41,703 nucleotides of DNA from Salibacter sp031581065. Its GTDB lineage: Bacteria > Bacteroidota > Bacteroidia > Flavobacteriales_G > Salibacteraceae. The notes below the pieces were generated by a model. It saw only the letters and a program-made list of their open reading frames with translations. It made no database searches and was not told where the DNA came from. The stretch lies in NCBI RefSeq assembly GCF_031581065.1, contig NZ_JAVLBN010000018.1, positions 1 through 41,703 on the forward strand. Reading direction: 5' to 3'. A program made the translations under genes and the position numbers. Within the stretch, counting starts at the first letter, position 1. The number at the start of each line of letters is the position of its first letter. Positions 17,065 through 24,541 of the stretch are shown in pieces.

Positions 17065-17394
17065 TTAATTTGATGGACTGGTTTCTTCAATACAAATAAT
17101 CTCAACCGTACTGCCAACCATGCAGATTGATCCGGTGAGAACTTTCCTGTATTTCACTCTCACTTTTGATTTGTCTTTTGGATCCAACAAGAACTTTTTC
17201 AAATTTACCGGCTCGTACTTATTGCCTTCACCGTCAACAAGAAGGAATTTGCAACCATCTAACCCTGTAAAATCTTTTAGGGTATAAATGTCGCCATTGC
17301 AGGAAGGCTCTTTTTGAATTGTTTCTTTTGTATTGCTACAACCGGCAAAGAGGAGTAAACTCAGAATTACGATATATAACTGATTCAAATTCAT
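17065..17394 (-). CDS. Small hypothetical lipoprotein
   Basis: 109 residues. The N terminus is a lipoprotein signal with lipobox LLFAGC at about residues 14-19, so the mature protein of about 90 residues is anchored to a membrane. The rest is a small predicted beta domain with further cysteines (SCNGDIYTLKDFTGLDGCKFLLVDGEGNKYEPVNL and SICMVGSTVEIICIEE), possibly OB-like. I do not recognise a family. It is monocistronic and about 95 nt upstream of the M16 operon in the same orientation. Confidence 0.7.
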   Translation of the reverse strand: MNLNQLYIVILSLLLFAGCSNTKETIQKEPSCNGDIYTLKDFTGLDGCKFLLVDGEGNKYEPVNLKKFLLDPKDKSKVRVKYRKVLTGSICMVGSTVEIICIEETSPSN

Positions 17395-17519
17395 TTTCTT
17401 ATACTCATCGGTTTCTTTGACTTATTCTTGCTAATCAAAAATAACTATACGAGTTGAATTGTTTTTGAAACAGTAATAATAATCAACTCCAGTAAATACT
17501 TTTCACTACTTTTACGTCC

Positions 17520-17642
17520 ATGACAAGCGGAAAGGTTGGCCAACGCATATTAAGAACGATTTTTGTTATTTTGATTCTCTTCGGTATCCTGGCACTTTGG
17601 GATAAAATCATGCATTGGGGAATGTTTGATATTTGGTATTAG
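17520..17642 (+). CDS. 40-residue single-span membrane peptide
   Basis: A short open frame starting ATG at 17520 and ending TAG at 17640-17642. It translates to MTSGKVGQRILRTIFVILI... with one strongly hydrophobic helix (about residues 11-26, LRTIFVILILFGILALW) flanked by basic residues on the N side, then DKIMHWGMFDIWY. The positive-inside charge pattern and the clean length suggest a real small membrane protein. Its stop overlaps the stop of the convergent gene by 4 nt, which fits a true gene boundary. No Shine-Dalgarno is visible. Function unknown. Confidence 0.5.
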   Translation: MTSGKVGQRILRTIFVILILFGILALWDKIMHWGMFDIWY

Positions 17643-18229
17643 TGAGTAAGTATTTTACCAAACTTTCTCGTAAACTTGAATGCACCTGTATAAGTGTATT
17701 GAAGATCAGTAATATCCATTGTTAGTTCAGGAGATACGTACCAGTCATTGGCAATATGAAAATGGTACTCAATTCCAAATCTCGCCACTGCAAGATTTTG
17801 AGAACTTTCAAATTCTACTCCGGCACCGGCAAAAATTTCCAAATGTTGAGTGGGCTCATAAGATCCTGCTAATACAACCAACAATACATTTTCTCTAAAG
17901 TACAGTTCTTCATTACTTCTCAGCATGTAGCTTTCCATTTCAAGGTCAGTTATGACCATTGCAGCAAATTTTGGATCAAACTGGTACTGGTAACTGACTC
18001 CAATCGTGTTGATAAAGTTCAACTGTTTTCCTTCGTGTGATTCTGTAATGGCATCGGGAAGTAGTGTTAAGCCGTTTAAGTAATGTATGGCATGTTTCCT
18101 TTGAGTGATGTGATTTTCGGTACCAAAATCGTGCGCATGATCACTCGTTTTATCATAGTTGTGGCTCTGACCTAATACTGCTACAATTGAAAAATAGAAG
18201 AGGAAGAAAAAAGTAAGCCTGACTTTCAT
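17639..18229 (-). CDS. Predicted outer-membrane beta-barrel protein
   Basis: 196 residues with a signal peptide (residues 1-20, ending AVLGQ). The mature part begins with a His/Asp-rich stretch (HNYDKTSDHAHDFGTENHITQRKHAIHY), which might bind a metal. It continues as alternating polar/hydrophobic strands ending with ARFGIEYHFHIANDWYVSPELTMDI and YTGAFKFTRKFGK, the look of a small eight-stranded barrel. No specific family is recognised. The His-rich start is at the mature N terminus, so it could relate to metal handling, but that is speculative. It stands alone, upstream of no other gene in its strand. Confidence 0.7.
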   Translation of the reverse strand: MKVRLTFFFLFYFSIVAVLGQSHNYDKTSDHAHDFGTENHITQRKHAIHYLNGLTLLPDAITESHEGKQLNFINTIGVSYQYQFDPKFAAMVITDLEMESYMLRSNEELYFRENVLLVVLAGSYEPTQHLEIFAGAGVEFESSQNLAVARFGIEYHFHIANDWYVSPELTMDITDLQYTYTGAFKFTRKFGKILTH

Positions 18230-18296
18230 TGCGAATAATTTGAGTGCAATGTTAGCCAGGCTCAGTTTAGTTATCAGTTACTTTTGTTACATAAGG

Positions 18297-19979
18297 CTAT
18301 TCTACGCCATTAAAGATCCTGTTCCATCTGATTTTATCCTCTGAAAGTGATAACTCCGGATCTGCTGAGAACCAGATGAATGCTGCTTTTCCCACAACGT
18401 GATCTTCAGGCACAAATCCCCAGTAACGAGAATCGGCAGAGTTGTGGCGATTATCGCCCATCAGCCAATAGTAATCCATTTTAAAAGTGTAAGAATCTGA
18501 TTGCTCGCCATTGATAAAGATTTCACCTTCTTTTACTGCAAGTTCGTTTCCTTCATAAATAGTTATAACTCGCTTGTAAAGAGGCAGGTTACTTACGGTC
18601 AGATCTACAGACGTTCCTTTTGCCGGAATCGTAACCGGACCAAAGTTATCTACCGTCCAGTTATAGTCTGGATGGTTTGGAAATATTTTTTGCTCGGGGA
18701 AATATCGACCTTCATTGTTGAGTTTTTTAACGAATTTGGGTCCGTATTTTGATTTCAAGATCATTTTGGTGAGGTAAGGCATTTCATCCTTTTTCTCCTC
18801 AACACGTTGAATCTTTTCTACATTTCCCCACGATTTCATTCTTTCGTAAGCGGCATTTGTCAATGGGAACATAAAAAAGCGATTTGTTGCACTTAGTGAA
18901 ATCATGTCCTGGTAATTGATACCGTAATCTTTCTTTAGTTTCCTTCGGTTGTGCGGAGTGAGAGGGAAGGAGCCTTTCATTTGTACAAAATAATTGTACT
19001 GCATATCCTCAGGCACTTCGGCTTGTTCATCATTGATATAAAGTGTACCTGATTTAATTTCGAGTTTATCCCCCGGTACAGCCACACAGCGTTTGATATA
19101 ATTTTCGCGCTTGTCAACGGGTCTGACCACAAAATCGCGTTCGTTTTTCAAAATCCTGCGAGCTCTTCTCAGGTAATAATCTCTCGACTTCGTTTCTCTG
19201 TCAGATGCAAAATCACTGTATTCAAGAGCTAAAGCACGCTCGCGGATCATTGCATTGTAAGATTTTTGCGATTGATTGATGATATCAACAGTGTCTCCTT
19301 CAGGATAATTGAAAACCATGACATCATTCCGCTCAACTTTATTGATTGCCGGCAACCTCATGTAATCTAGTTTCAACCATTCGAGGTATGAAGGGATTTT
19401 ATTTCCGGTGAGGGGCAAACTGTGGTGAACGAGCGGAAAGGAGAGAGGTGTTTCAGGTAACCGCGGACCATAACTCACCTTGTCAACAAAGAGGTAATCT
19501 CCAATCAACATGGTTTTCTCCATGGAGGAAGTTGGGATTGTGAATGCTTCAAGGGTGTAAGTACGAATGATCATTGCAGCGATAACCGCAAACAAAATTG
19601 CATCGCGCCATTCCTGAGTAGATGATTTTGGTTTTAGCTCTCTATCAATTGGCCCCTCGTAGCGAACATCAGAACTGAATGCCAGGTAGGGTAGATAGAT
19701 GAAAGGAACTATTGCTGAAAGGAATACATCTTTAGCCGTTCTGTGACCTAAAACGGTTGACGTGTTCACACACATAATGAGGAGTAGGAGAACATTTGGT
19801 CCAGGAAATATTAAAATAAAAAGCCACCACCAGGGCTTTTCAATAACTCTCAGCCAAACGTAAAAGTTGTATCCTGGAATAAGCGCTTTCCAGCTAGCGT
19901 AACCTGCTTTTTCAAAAACCTTGTACAGGCTAACGAATATGATGATCAGGAAAAGTATCCAGAGAATTGCGGTTATCAT
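18297..19979 (-). CDS. lepB: Signal peptidase I (S26), large Bacteroidota form
   Basis: 560 residues. The first 120 or so residues hold membrane spans (ILWILFLIIIFVSLY, WWWLFILIFPGPNVLLLLIM) of the DUF5684-like type. Another span follows (AILFAVIAAMIIRTYTLEAF), then the catalytic Ser box IPTSSMEKTMLIGDYLFVDK. The general-base Lys lies in YIKRCVAVPGDKLEI, and the C-terminal box GDNRHNSADSRYWGFVPEDHVVGKA is present. The distance between the Ser and Lys boxes and a second insertion make it much longer than the E. coli enzyme, as is usual in this phylum. It cleaves signal peptides from exported proteins on the periplasmic side of the inner membrane. It is the last gene of the parA-parB-DUF5683-dapB-lepB cluster. 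Confidence 0.95.
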   Translation of the reverse strand: MITAILWILFLIIIFVSLYKVFEKAGYASWKALIPGYNFYVWLRVIEKPWWWLFILIFPGPNVLLLLIMCVNTSTVLGHRTAKDVFLSAIVPFIYLPYLAFSSDVRYEGPIDRELKPKSSTQEWRDAILFAVIAAMIIRTYTLEAFTIPTSSMEKTMLIGDYLFVDKVSYGPRLPETPLSFPLVHHSLPLTGNKIPSYLEWLKLDYMRLPAINKVERNDVMVFNYPEGDTVDIINQSQKSYNAMIRERALALEYSDFASDRETKSRDYYLRRARRILKNERDFVVRPVDKRENYIKRCVAVPGDKLEIKSGTLYINDEQAEVPEDMQYNYFVQMKGSFPLTPHNRRKLKKDYGINYQDMISLSATNRFFMFPLTNAAYERMKSWGNVEKIQRVEEKKDEMPYLTKMILKSKYGPKFVKKLNNEGRYFPEQKIFPNHPDYNWTVDNFGPVTIPAKGTSVDLTVSNLPLYKRVITIYEGNELAVKEGEIFINGEQSDSYTFKMDYYWLMGDNRHNSADSRYWGFVPEDHVVGKAAFIWFSADPELSLSEDKIRWNRIFNGVE

Positions 19980-20037
19980 AGTTCTATTTTATTGTCGAAA
20001 TTATTAGAAAACAGCTTAACGGGCGTGTTTAATTTTG

Positions 20038-20763
20038 TTAATCAAATTTGAGTAAGTCTTTCATGGTTAAAATCCCGGTGTGATTTGCAGCATATTCTGC
20101 TGCCAGAACGGCTCCAAGCGCAAACCCAGATCTGCTCTTTGCTTCGTGTTTGAGCGATATTTTGTCGATTTCACTATCGTATTCTATAATGTGTGTTCCG
20201 GGAACTTCATCAATCCTAAAAGCTTCAACCGGAATTTCATTATTAGAAAGCTCAACATTTCCTTCTTTTAACTTCCAATTATCGTATCGCTCGCAATTGT
20301 TGAGAATACCTTCAGCTAAACTGATTGCCGTTCCGCTGGGAGCATCTTTCTTGTGGATGTGATGCGTTTCCTCAATGCTGGCTGAATACTGGCTCTGACC
20401 ATTCATCAACTTTGCCAGTATCTCATTCATTTTAAAAGTGAGGTTTACGCCAACGCTGAAGTTAGTGGCGTAGAACAGCGTTCCGTTTTTGTGGTTACAG
20501 GCAGTTTCAATTTCGCTGAAATCATCATACCAGCCGGTAGTTCCCACAACTATTGGACAAGAATGATCAAATGCTTTGAGAATGTTTTCTTTTGCTGCCT
20601 CAGGAATGCTGAATTCAATAGCTACATCGGCATTAGTCAAAGCACTTTCAATTTCATCTACATTGCTGGATGTAATTTTAGAAGATATCGAGTGGCCGCG
20701 TTCAACTGCCTTTTCCTCAATTATCTTTCCCATTCTTCCGTATCCGAGAATTGCTATTTTCAT
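20038..20763 (-). CDS. dapB: 4-hydroxy-tetrahydrodipicolinate reductase
   Basis: 241 residues, cytosolic. The N-terminal Rossmann loop is ILGYGRMGK, and the family signature EETHHIHKKDAPSGTA lies near residue 135 with the catalytic His pair and Lys. The end, GAVLAAEYAANHTGILTMKDLL, is also typical. It reduces hydroxy-tetrahydrodipicolinate with NAD(P)H in lysine and diaminopimelate synthesis, so it feeds peptidoglycan. It starts 4 nt after the stop of the DUF5683 gene, and lepB starts 58 nt after it. Slightly shorter than the E. coli protein, normal for Bacteroidota. Confidence 0.97.
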   Translation of the reverse strand: MKIAILGYGRMGKIIEEKAVERGHSISSKITSSNVDEIESALTNADVAIEFSIPEAAKENILKAFDHSCPIVVGTTGWYDDFSEIETACNHKNGTLFYATNFSVGVNLTFKMNEILAKLMNGQSQYSASIEETHHIHKKDAPSGTAISLAEGILNNCERYDNWKLKEGNVELSNNEIPVEAFRIDEVPGTHIIEYDSEIDKISLKHEAKSRSGFALGAVLAAEYAANHTGILTMKDLLKFD

Positions 20764-20767
20764 ACGA

Positions 20768-21331
20768 TTATCTAATTGTCAATGTCACTTTGAAACCAGT
20801 AGCCGTTATGTTGAACCCGGCCGGTTGCATATTAGGTTGTAAATTGAGCGAGAGATCATCACTCACATCAAAGTCGTAAAGGTGAGCATCCACATTAGCA
20901 TCAACAATTTGGAAAATGTAAATAATTCCAATCGAGATGTAAGAGAGCTCCATCCATTGCCTGTAAGTATTGCGAGTATCTTTAATCGCAGCGGGTGTTA
21001 CATTTGGAAAAGGGGAGGTGCCATTAGGATCTGAAGCTTCACGATAAGCATCGCGATACAGGTTGTATTGATTCGTGTACCTGTTGGCTAAATAGGCTGC
21101 TACTCCAAATCCTCCGTAAATGATGGGAACCTTCCAGTATTTACCGTTGTAAACCTGTCCGGCACCGGGTAAAATGGCCGACATGATAGCCGCTTTTTTG
21201 GGTGATTTTGAAGGAACGTATGCATTACTGTCACGATCAGATCCCTGCGAAACGCTGGCCGAATCCTGCCCCGCTGAAAGGAGAGGAACCAGCATAATTA
21301 TCGCGACAATAGATGCTTTGAAAATCTTCAT
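20768..21331 (-). CDS. DUF5683 membrane protein
   Basis: 187 residues with a signal peptide (ending LLSAGQ). The core SPKKAAIMSAILPGAGQVYNGKYWKVPIIYGGFGVAAYLANRYTNQYNLYRDAY is the recognisable DUF5683 motif, with small-residue-rich membrane segments. A second hydrophobic segment (LSYISIGIIYIFQIVDANVDAHLYDFDVSDDL) follows, and a beta-rich tail ends the protein. The function is unknown. In Bacteroidota it is regularly found between parB and dapB, as here: 5 nt after parB and 4 nt before dapB, indicating one operon. Confidence 0.9.
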   Translation of the reverse strand: MKIFKASIVAIIMLVPLLSAGQDSASVSQGSDRDSNAYVPSKSPKKAAIMSAILPGAGQVYNGKYWKVPIIYGGFGVAAYLANRYTNQYNLYRDAYREASDPNGTSPFPNVTPAAIKDTRNTYRQWMELSYISIGIIYIFQIVDANVDAHLYDFDVSDDLSLNLQPNMQPAGFNITATGFKVTLTIR

Positions 21332-21336
21332 ATCGG

Positions 21337-22236
21337 TTAGGGGTTCAATATATCCAGAATACGTGAGAGATCCTCATCATCTTTAAAGTCGATCGATAAT
21401 TTTCCTTTTCCATTCTGATCTTTTTTCACTAATACTTTATGATCTAAAATGCGTTCCAGATCAACAACGTGCTTTTGCTGTTCAAATGACAGTTCAGCTT
21501 TTTTGAGCGAACCCTTTTGTTTTTTAGCCGTGTTTTTGGCTCCCTTAGCCAATTGCTCAACTTGCCTAACGCTGATTCCGTCTTTGAGTATTTTCTCCAG
21601 GATTTGGTTCTGAAGATCTTTATCATTCACTCCAAGCAGTGCACGAGCGTGGCCCATTGAAATTTGCTTGTTCTTGATAGCGAGCTGTACTTCAGCCGGT
21701 AGCTTGAGCAATCTCAGGTAATTAGTAACAGTCGCTCTTCCTTTACTCACACGGTTAGCAACCTCTTCCTGGGTAATATTGCACTCATCGATGAGTCGCT
21801 TGTAACTAACAGATACTTCAATGGCATTCAAATCTTCACGCTGAATATTTTCAACGAGTGCCATCTCGAGCATCGTTTGATCATCAGCTACACGAACATA
21901 AGCCGGAACTGTTTGCAGTCCGGCAATTTGAGAGGCTCTGAACCTGCGTTCACCTGAGATCAACTGGAATTGATCGTTCTTGACCATGCGAACTGTCACG
22001 GGCTGAATGATGCCGTGCGTTTCAATTGAACCGGCCAGTTCTTTTAGTGCATCTTCTTCAAACTCAGAACGCGGCTGAAAAGGGTTAGCCTCAATTTGAT
22101 CGATCGGGATTTCAGCTACAGTCCCCACAACCGATTCAGGGTTAGAGGAGAGCTCTTTCGCTTCAACTCTGTCGCTGTCATCGTTTTCAAGCAGAGCACT
22201 GAGGCCCCTGCCAAGTGCTTTTTTCTTACTCGCCAT
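21337..22236 (-). CDS. parB: Chromosome-partitioning protein ParB
   Basis: 299 residues. The N terminus KKALGRGLSALLEND is the ParA-stimulating motif. The ParB/Srx CTPase domain holds IPIDQIEANPFQPRSEF and ISGERRFRASQIAG, then the helix-turn-helix ITQEEVANRVSKGRATVTNYLRLLKLP. The C-terminal dimerisation segment ends in RILDILNP. ParB binds parS, slides as a CTP-dependent clamp and organises the origin region. The gene overlaps parA by 11 nt. I looked for a parS site (TGTTTCACGTGAAACA-like) in the window and found none. Confidence 0.97.
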   Translation of the reverse strand: MASKKKALGRGLSALLENDDSDRVEAKELSSNPESVVGTVAEIPIDQIEANPFQPRSEFEEDALKELAGSIETHGIIQPVTVRMVKNDQFQLISGERRFRASQIAGLQTVPAYVRVADDQTMLEMALVENIQREDLNAIEVSVSYKRLIDECNITQEEVANRVSKGRATVTNYLRLLKLPAEVQLAIKNKQISMGHARALLGVNDKDLQNQILEKILKDGISVRQVEQLAKGAKNTAKKQKGSLKKAELSFEQQKHVVDLERILDHKVLVKKDQNGKGKLSIDFKDDEDLSRILDILNP

Positions 22237-23041
22237 TGGTTAAGTCAATAATTTTGTCTTCATCACTGATGCGCGTCATGTCATTTTTCTGCAAAATCTC
22301 CCGCGCAAGATTCAAATAGTTAACAGCTCCTTTGCTGCTGGCATCATGCATAATGATACTCTCCCCGTGACTGGGAGCTTCGCCTAATTTGGTATTACGG
22401 TGAATAATAGTTTCAAACACCATTCCCTGGAAGTGCATTTTCACTTCTTCCACAACCTGATTGGCCAGTCTCAACCGCTGATCGTACATAGTGAGGAGCA
22501 TGCCTTCAATCTCGAGGTCAGAGTTGAGTCTCGACTGAACTATTTTTATTGTATTGAGTAGTTTACCCAGCCCTTCCAGCGCAAAGTACTCACATTGAAC
22601 AGGAATAATAACTGAGTCGGCTGCTGTTAAAGCATTAACTGTGATCAGCCCCAAACTCGGGGAACAGTCAATAATTATAAAGTCGTAATCGTCCTTGATT
22701 TTATTCAGAGCCAAACGCATCATCTTTTCGCGGTTGGGCAAATTGATCATTTCAATCTCAGCACCAACAAGGTCAATGTGAGCTGGTAGAATATCCAGGT
22801 TTGGATTTTCAGTATTGAGAAGGATATCACTCGGCTCTACTTCGTTGATAATCGTTTCGTAAATGCTGGTTTTGATGTTTTTCGGTTCAAAACCAACTCC
22901 TGATGTAGCATTTGCCTGGGGATCGGCATCAACTAAAAGCGTTTTGTATTCGAGCACACCTAAGCTTGAAGCCAGGTTGATAGCTGATGTCGTTTTTCCA
23001 ACACCTCCTTTTTGATTGGCTATAGCAATGATTTTTCCCAT
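22226..23041 (-). CDS. parA: Chromosome-partitioning ATPase ParA (Soj)
   Basis: 271 residues. The deviant Walker A motif KGGVGKTTSAINLA is at residues 11-24, followed by LLVDADPQANATSGVGF and the Walker B-like FIIIDCSPSLGLITVNAL. This is the ordinary chromosomal Soj/ParA length without an N-terminal HTH. It forms nucleotide-dependent dimers on the nucleoid, which ParB-parS complexes follow during origin segregation. It is the first gene of a five-gene cluster, with a good promoter box 50 nt upstream of its ATG. Confidence 0.97.
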   Translation of the reverse strand: MGKIIAIANQKGGVGKTTSAINLASSLGVLEYKTLLVDADPQANATSGVGFEPKNIKTSIYETIINEVEPSDILLNTENPNLDILPAHIDLVGAEIEMINLPNREKMMRLALNKIKDDYDFIIIDCSPSLGLITVNALTAADSVIIPVQCEYFALEGLGKLLNTIKIVQSRLNSDLEIEGMLLTMYDQRLRLANQVVEEVKMHFQGMVFETIIHRNTKLGEAPSHGESIIMHDASSKGAVNYLNLAREILQKNDMTRISDEDKIIDLTNGE

Positions 23042-23090
23042 GCGTTTCTTCCTTTATTTACAGTTTGAACGCTCCCAATTGAGCAGCTTG

Positions 23091-23098
23091 CAAAGATA
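23091..23098 (-). promoter_or_regulatory. Predicted -7 box for the parA operon
   Basis: The minus strand reads TATCTTTG, a perfect TAnnTTTG, 50 nt upstream of the parA ATG. No obvious TTG lies at the usual distance. A 16-bp perfect palindrome TTTCTTTGCAAAGAAA (23161-23176) lies further up, between the divergent parA and FMN reductase genes. Confidence 0.5.
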
Positions 23099-23254
23099 CA
23101 TCTCAATTTTGAGCGGTTAAAATGAACGCGCGGCTCATTCGCAAAATTGTTTTAATCTGCTTTCTTTGCAAAGAAATATAAAAGTACCGTTTTCTTACGA
23201 GAGAGAAGGTCTCGTGTGAAATCCTATTTTTAAACAAAAATATGTTTATTGAAG

Positions 23255-23776
23255 ATGATCACAATCATTTGCGGCACCAATCGCCCTCAAAATAATACAA
23301 GTATCATTGTGCATGCTTATGCAGACATGTTGAAAAGTAAAGGAAAAGACTACCAAATACTATCAATGGAAGATCTTCCTACAGACTTCATCTTCAAGAA
23401 TGAGGTATTGGGCGGAGCCAGTGATAAAATAAAAAAGATAGCTGAAGAGTACATCCAAAAGCCCGAAAAGCTGGTTATCATCTCTCCAGAGTACAACGGT
23501 GGCTTTCCGGGAGTTTTGAAATCATTTATCGACTCAGTACTTCCTCAGCTTTTTGAAAATAAGAAGATCGCACTCGTGGGAGTGGCATCGGGTAGGGCAG
23601 GTAATCTGCGCGGAATGGATCAACTCACGAATATCTTCCACTACTTAAAAGCGCATGTGTTACCGCTTAAAGTACCTGTTAGCAGCATCAACAAGCTAAT
23701 CGATGAACGCGAGCTTACTGATGACCCCACAAAAGAGGTGTTGACCAAACAAATCGATCAGTTTTTAGCTTTTTAA
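23255..23776 (+). CDS. NADPH-dependent FMN reductase family protein (flavodoxin-like)
   Basis: 173 residues from the ATG at 23255; a TTG two codons upstream is less likely. The FMN phosphate loop GTNRPQNNTS is at residues 6-15, and ISPEYNGGFPGVLKSFIDS is the family signature SPEYNxxxPGxLKNxID. The ALVGVASGRAGNLRGMDQLTNIF segment also fits. It likely reduces FMN, quinones or azo/nitro compounds using NADPH in the cytosol; the substrate is unknown. Its 3' end overlaps the end of the convergent XRE regulator gene by 12 nt, and its terminator lies inside that gene's coding sequence. Confidence 0.9.
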   Translation: MITIICGTNRPQNNTSIIVHAYADMLKSKGKDYQILSMEDLPTDFIFKNEVLGGASDKIKKIAEEYIQKPEKLVIISPEYNGGFPGVLKSFIDSVLPQLFENKKIALVGVASGRAGNLRGMDQLTNIFHYLKAHVLPLKVPVSSINKLIDERELTDDPTKEVLTKQIDQFLAF

Positions 23777-24244
23777 AGCCGATGGTGTAAACTCTTCAAA
23801 AGTGTTATCACTGTAAAATACAACCACTTTTTCAATAGTCCGAACAGATTCCTGTTCGGACTTTTTTATTTGGTTATCAGTTTTTTGAGAGCTTTTTTGA
23901 TCTTGGCTCCCGTCTTCTTTGTCTTGTGTTACATCTGTATCAGTCCGAGACTGCTGATTGGTTACACTTGTAACTGTGTTGGATGTTACAATTGTATTCT
24001 CTTCTTCTTTCTGCCGCTTCTCAGACTCTGAAAGATCACCTTTTCCAGAAATAAGCCAGTCGTAGCTAACATCAGGAAAAGCCTGCACGATCTTCATGAC
24101 GAAGTCGAGGCTCGGTTTGTTTCTTCCGCTTAATACATGGGAGATTCCAGATCTTTGCACATCCAGTATCTCTGCCAGTTGTGTAGCGGTGAGTTTTTTG
24201 AAATGTAACAGTATTCTGATCCTGTCATTGATTGTTGATGCCAT
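23765..24244 (-). CDS. XRE-family DNA-binding regulator with low-complexity linker
   Basis: 159 residues from the ATG at 24242-24244; an upstream in-frame ATG at 24319 would run across the promoter and is rejected. Residues 3-62 form a helix-turn-helix (INDRIRILLHFKKLTATQLAEILDVQRSGISHVLSGRNKPSLDFVMKIV), and the FPDVSYDWLISGKG signature of phage-repressor-like XRE proteins follows. Residues 71-133 are a Ser/Thr/Gln/Asp-rich linker. Residues 138-155 (EKVVVFYSDNTFEEFTP) form a small beta motif common at the C terminus of this Bacteroidota family. Palindromes of one type overlap its promoter and recur within the linker-coding region, which suggests autoregulation. The targets are unknown. Confidence 0.88.
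   Translation of the reverse strand: MASTINDRIRILLHFKKLTATQLAEILDVQRSGISHVLSGRNKPSLDFVMKIVQAFPDVSYDWLISGKGDLSESEKRQKEEENTIVTSNTVTSVTNQQSRTDTDVTQDKEDGSQDQKSSQKTDNQIKKSEQESVRTIEKVVVFYSDNTFEEFTPSALKS
23837..23868 (+). terminator. Terminator of the FMN reductase gene, inside the antisense regulator gene
   Basis: A perfect 11-bp stem AGTCCGAACAG/CTGTTCGGACT (23837-23847 with 23852-23862) with a 4-nt loop is followed by a T tract ending at 23867. The T tract is present only on the plus strand, so it serves the plus-strand gene ending at 23776, although the DNA also encodes the C-terminal part of the regulator on the other strand. Confidence 0.85.
23928..23998. repeat. Three GTTACA-NN-TGTAAC-like sites inside the XRE regulator gene
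   Basis: The sites are GTTACATCTGTATC (23928-23941), GTTACACTTGTAAC (23961-23974, a perfect palindrome) and GTTACAATTGTATT (23985-23998). They fall in the codons for the V-T-rich linker (about residues 83-106). Their likeness to the sites at the promoter suggests operators that also serve as coding sequence. Confidence 0.6.
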
Positions 24245-24301
24245 GTTACAAATATAACAATCACTTTTACAACTCAAATCCGCAAACGTTACATTTGTAA
24301 T
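24245..24301 (-). promoter_or_regulatory. Promoter and operators of the XRE regulator
   Basis: On the minus strand TTG (24275-24277) is followed after 18 nt by the -7 box TATATTTG (24249-24256). Transcription would start at or next to the ATG at 24244, implying a leaderless mRNA. The palindrome GTTACAAATATAAC (24245-24258) covers the -7 box. A second site, GTTACATTTGTAAT (24288-24301), is centred 43 bp upstream, about four helical turns. The arrangement fits negative autoregulation. Confidence 0.6.
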
Positions 24302-24541
24302 ATTTGGAGTGTTGAACAATTTCCCTTTTACGAACTAAATGAAATAAATCATGCTAAATTTAGCTTCAGATAACATTATTTAAATACCTGGTTATACACA
24401 ACTTAACACCTGAGCTATTTGTTGTGTTACATCTGTATCACTCCCGGTGTAGTCTTTGTTTTGTTTATTTTCACACTGTTGCGAACAAAGAATGGTATGG
24501 GATTTGGTTATTGTATATTTGTTCGCATAACCTAATACAGA
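24302..24541. promoter_or_regulatory. Divergent control region with palindromes and operon promoter
   Basis: This 240-nt region lies between the XRE regulator and the lipoprotein operon. It holds a 12-bp palindrome GCTAAATTTAGC (24353-24364) and a GTTACATCTGTATC site (24426-24439). That site sits in a 19-nt exact copy (24422-24440) of a stretch in the regulator gene (23924-23942). A 9-bp inverted repeat GCGAACAAA/TTTGTTCGC (24481-24489 and 24518-24526) overlaps a perfect -7 box TATATTTG (24514-24521). The box probably drives the gene at 24542. Confidence 0.55.

Noticed and set aside
24245..24319. Longer N terminus for the XRE regulator (start at 24319)
   Set aside because: The extension crosses a good promoter and two palindromes and has no family likeness; the ATG at 24244 begins the conserved domain.
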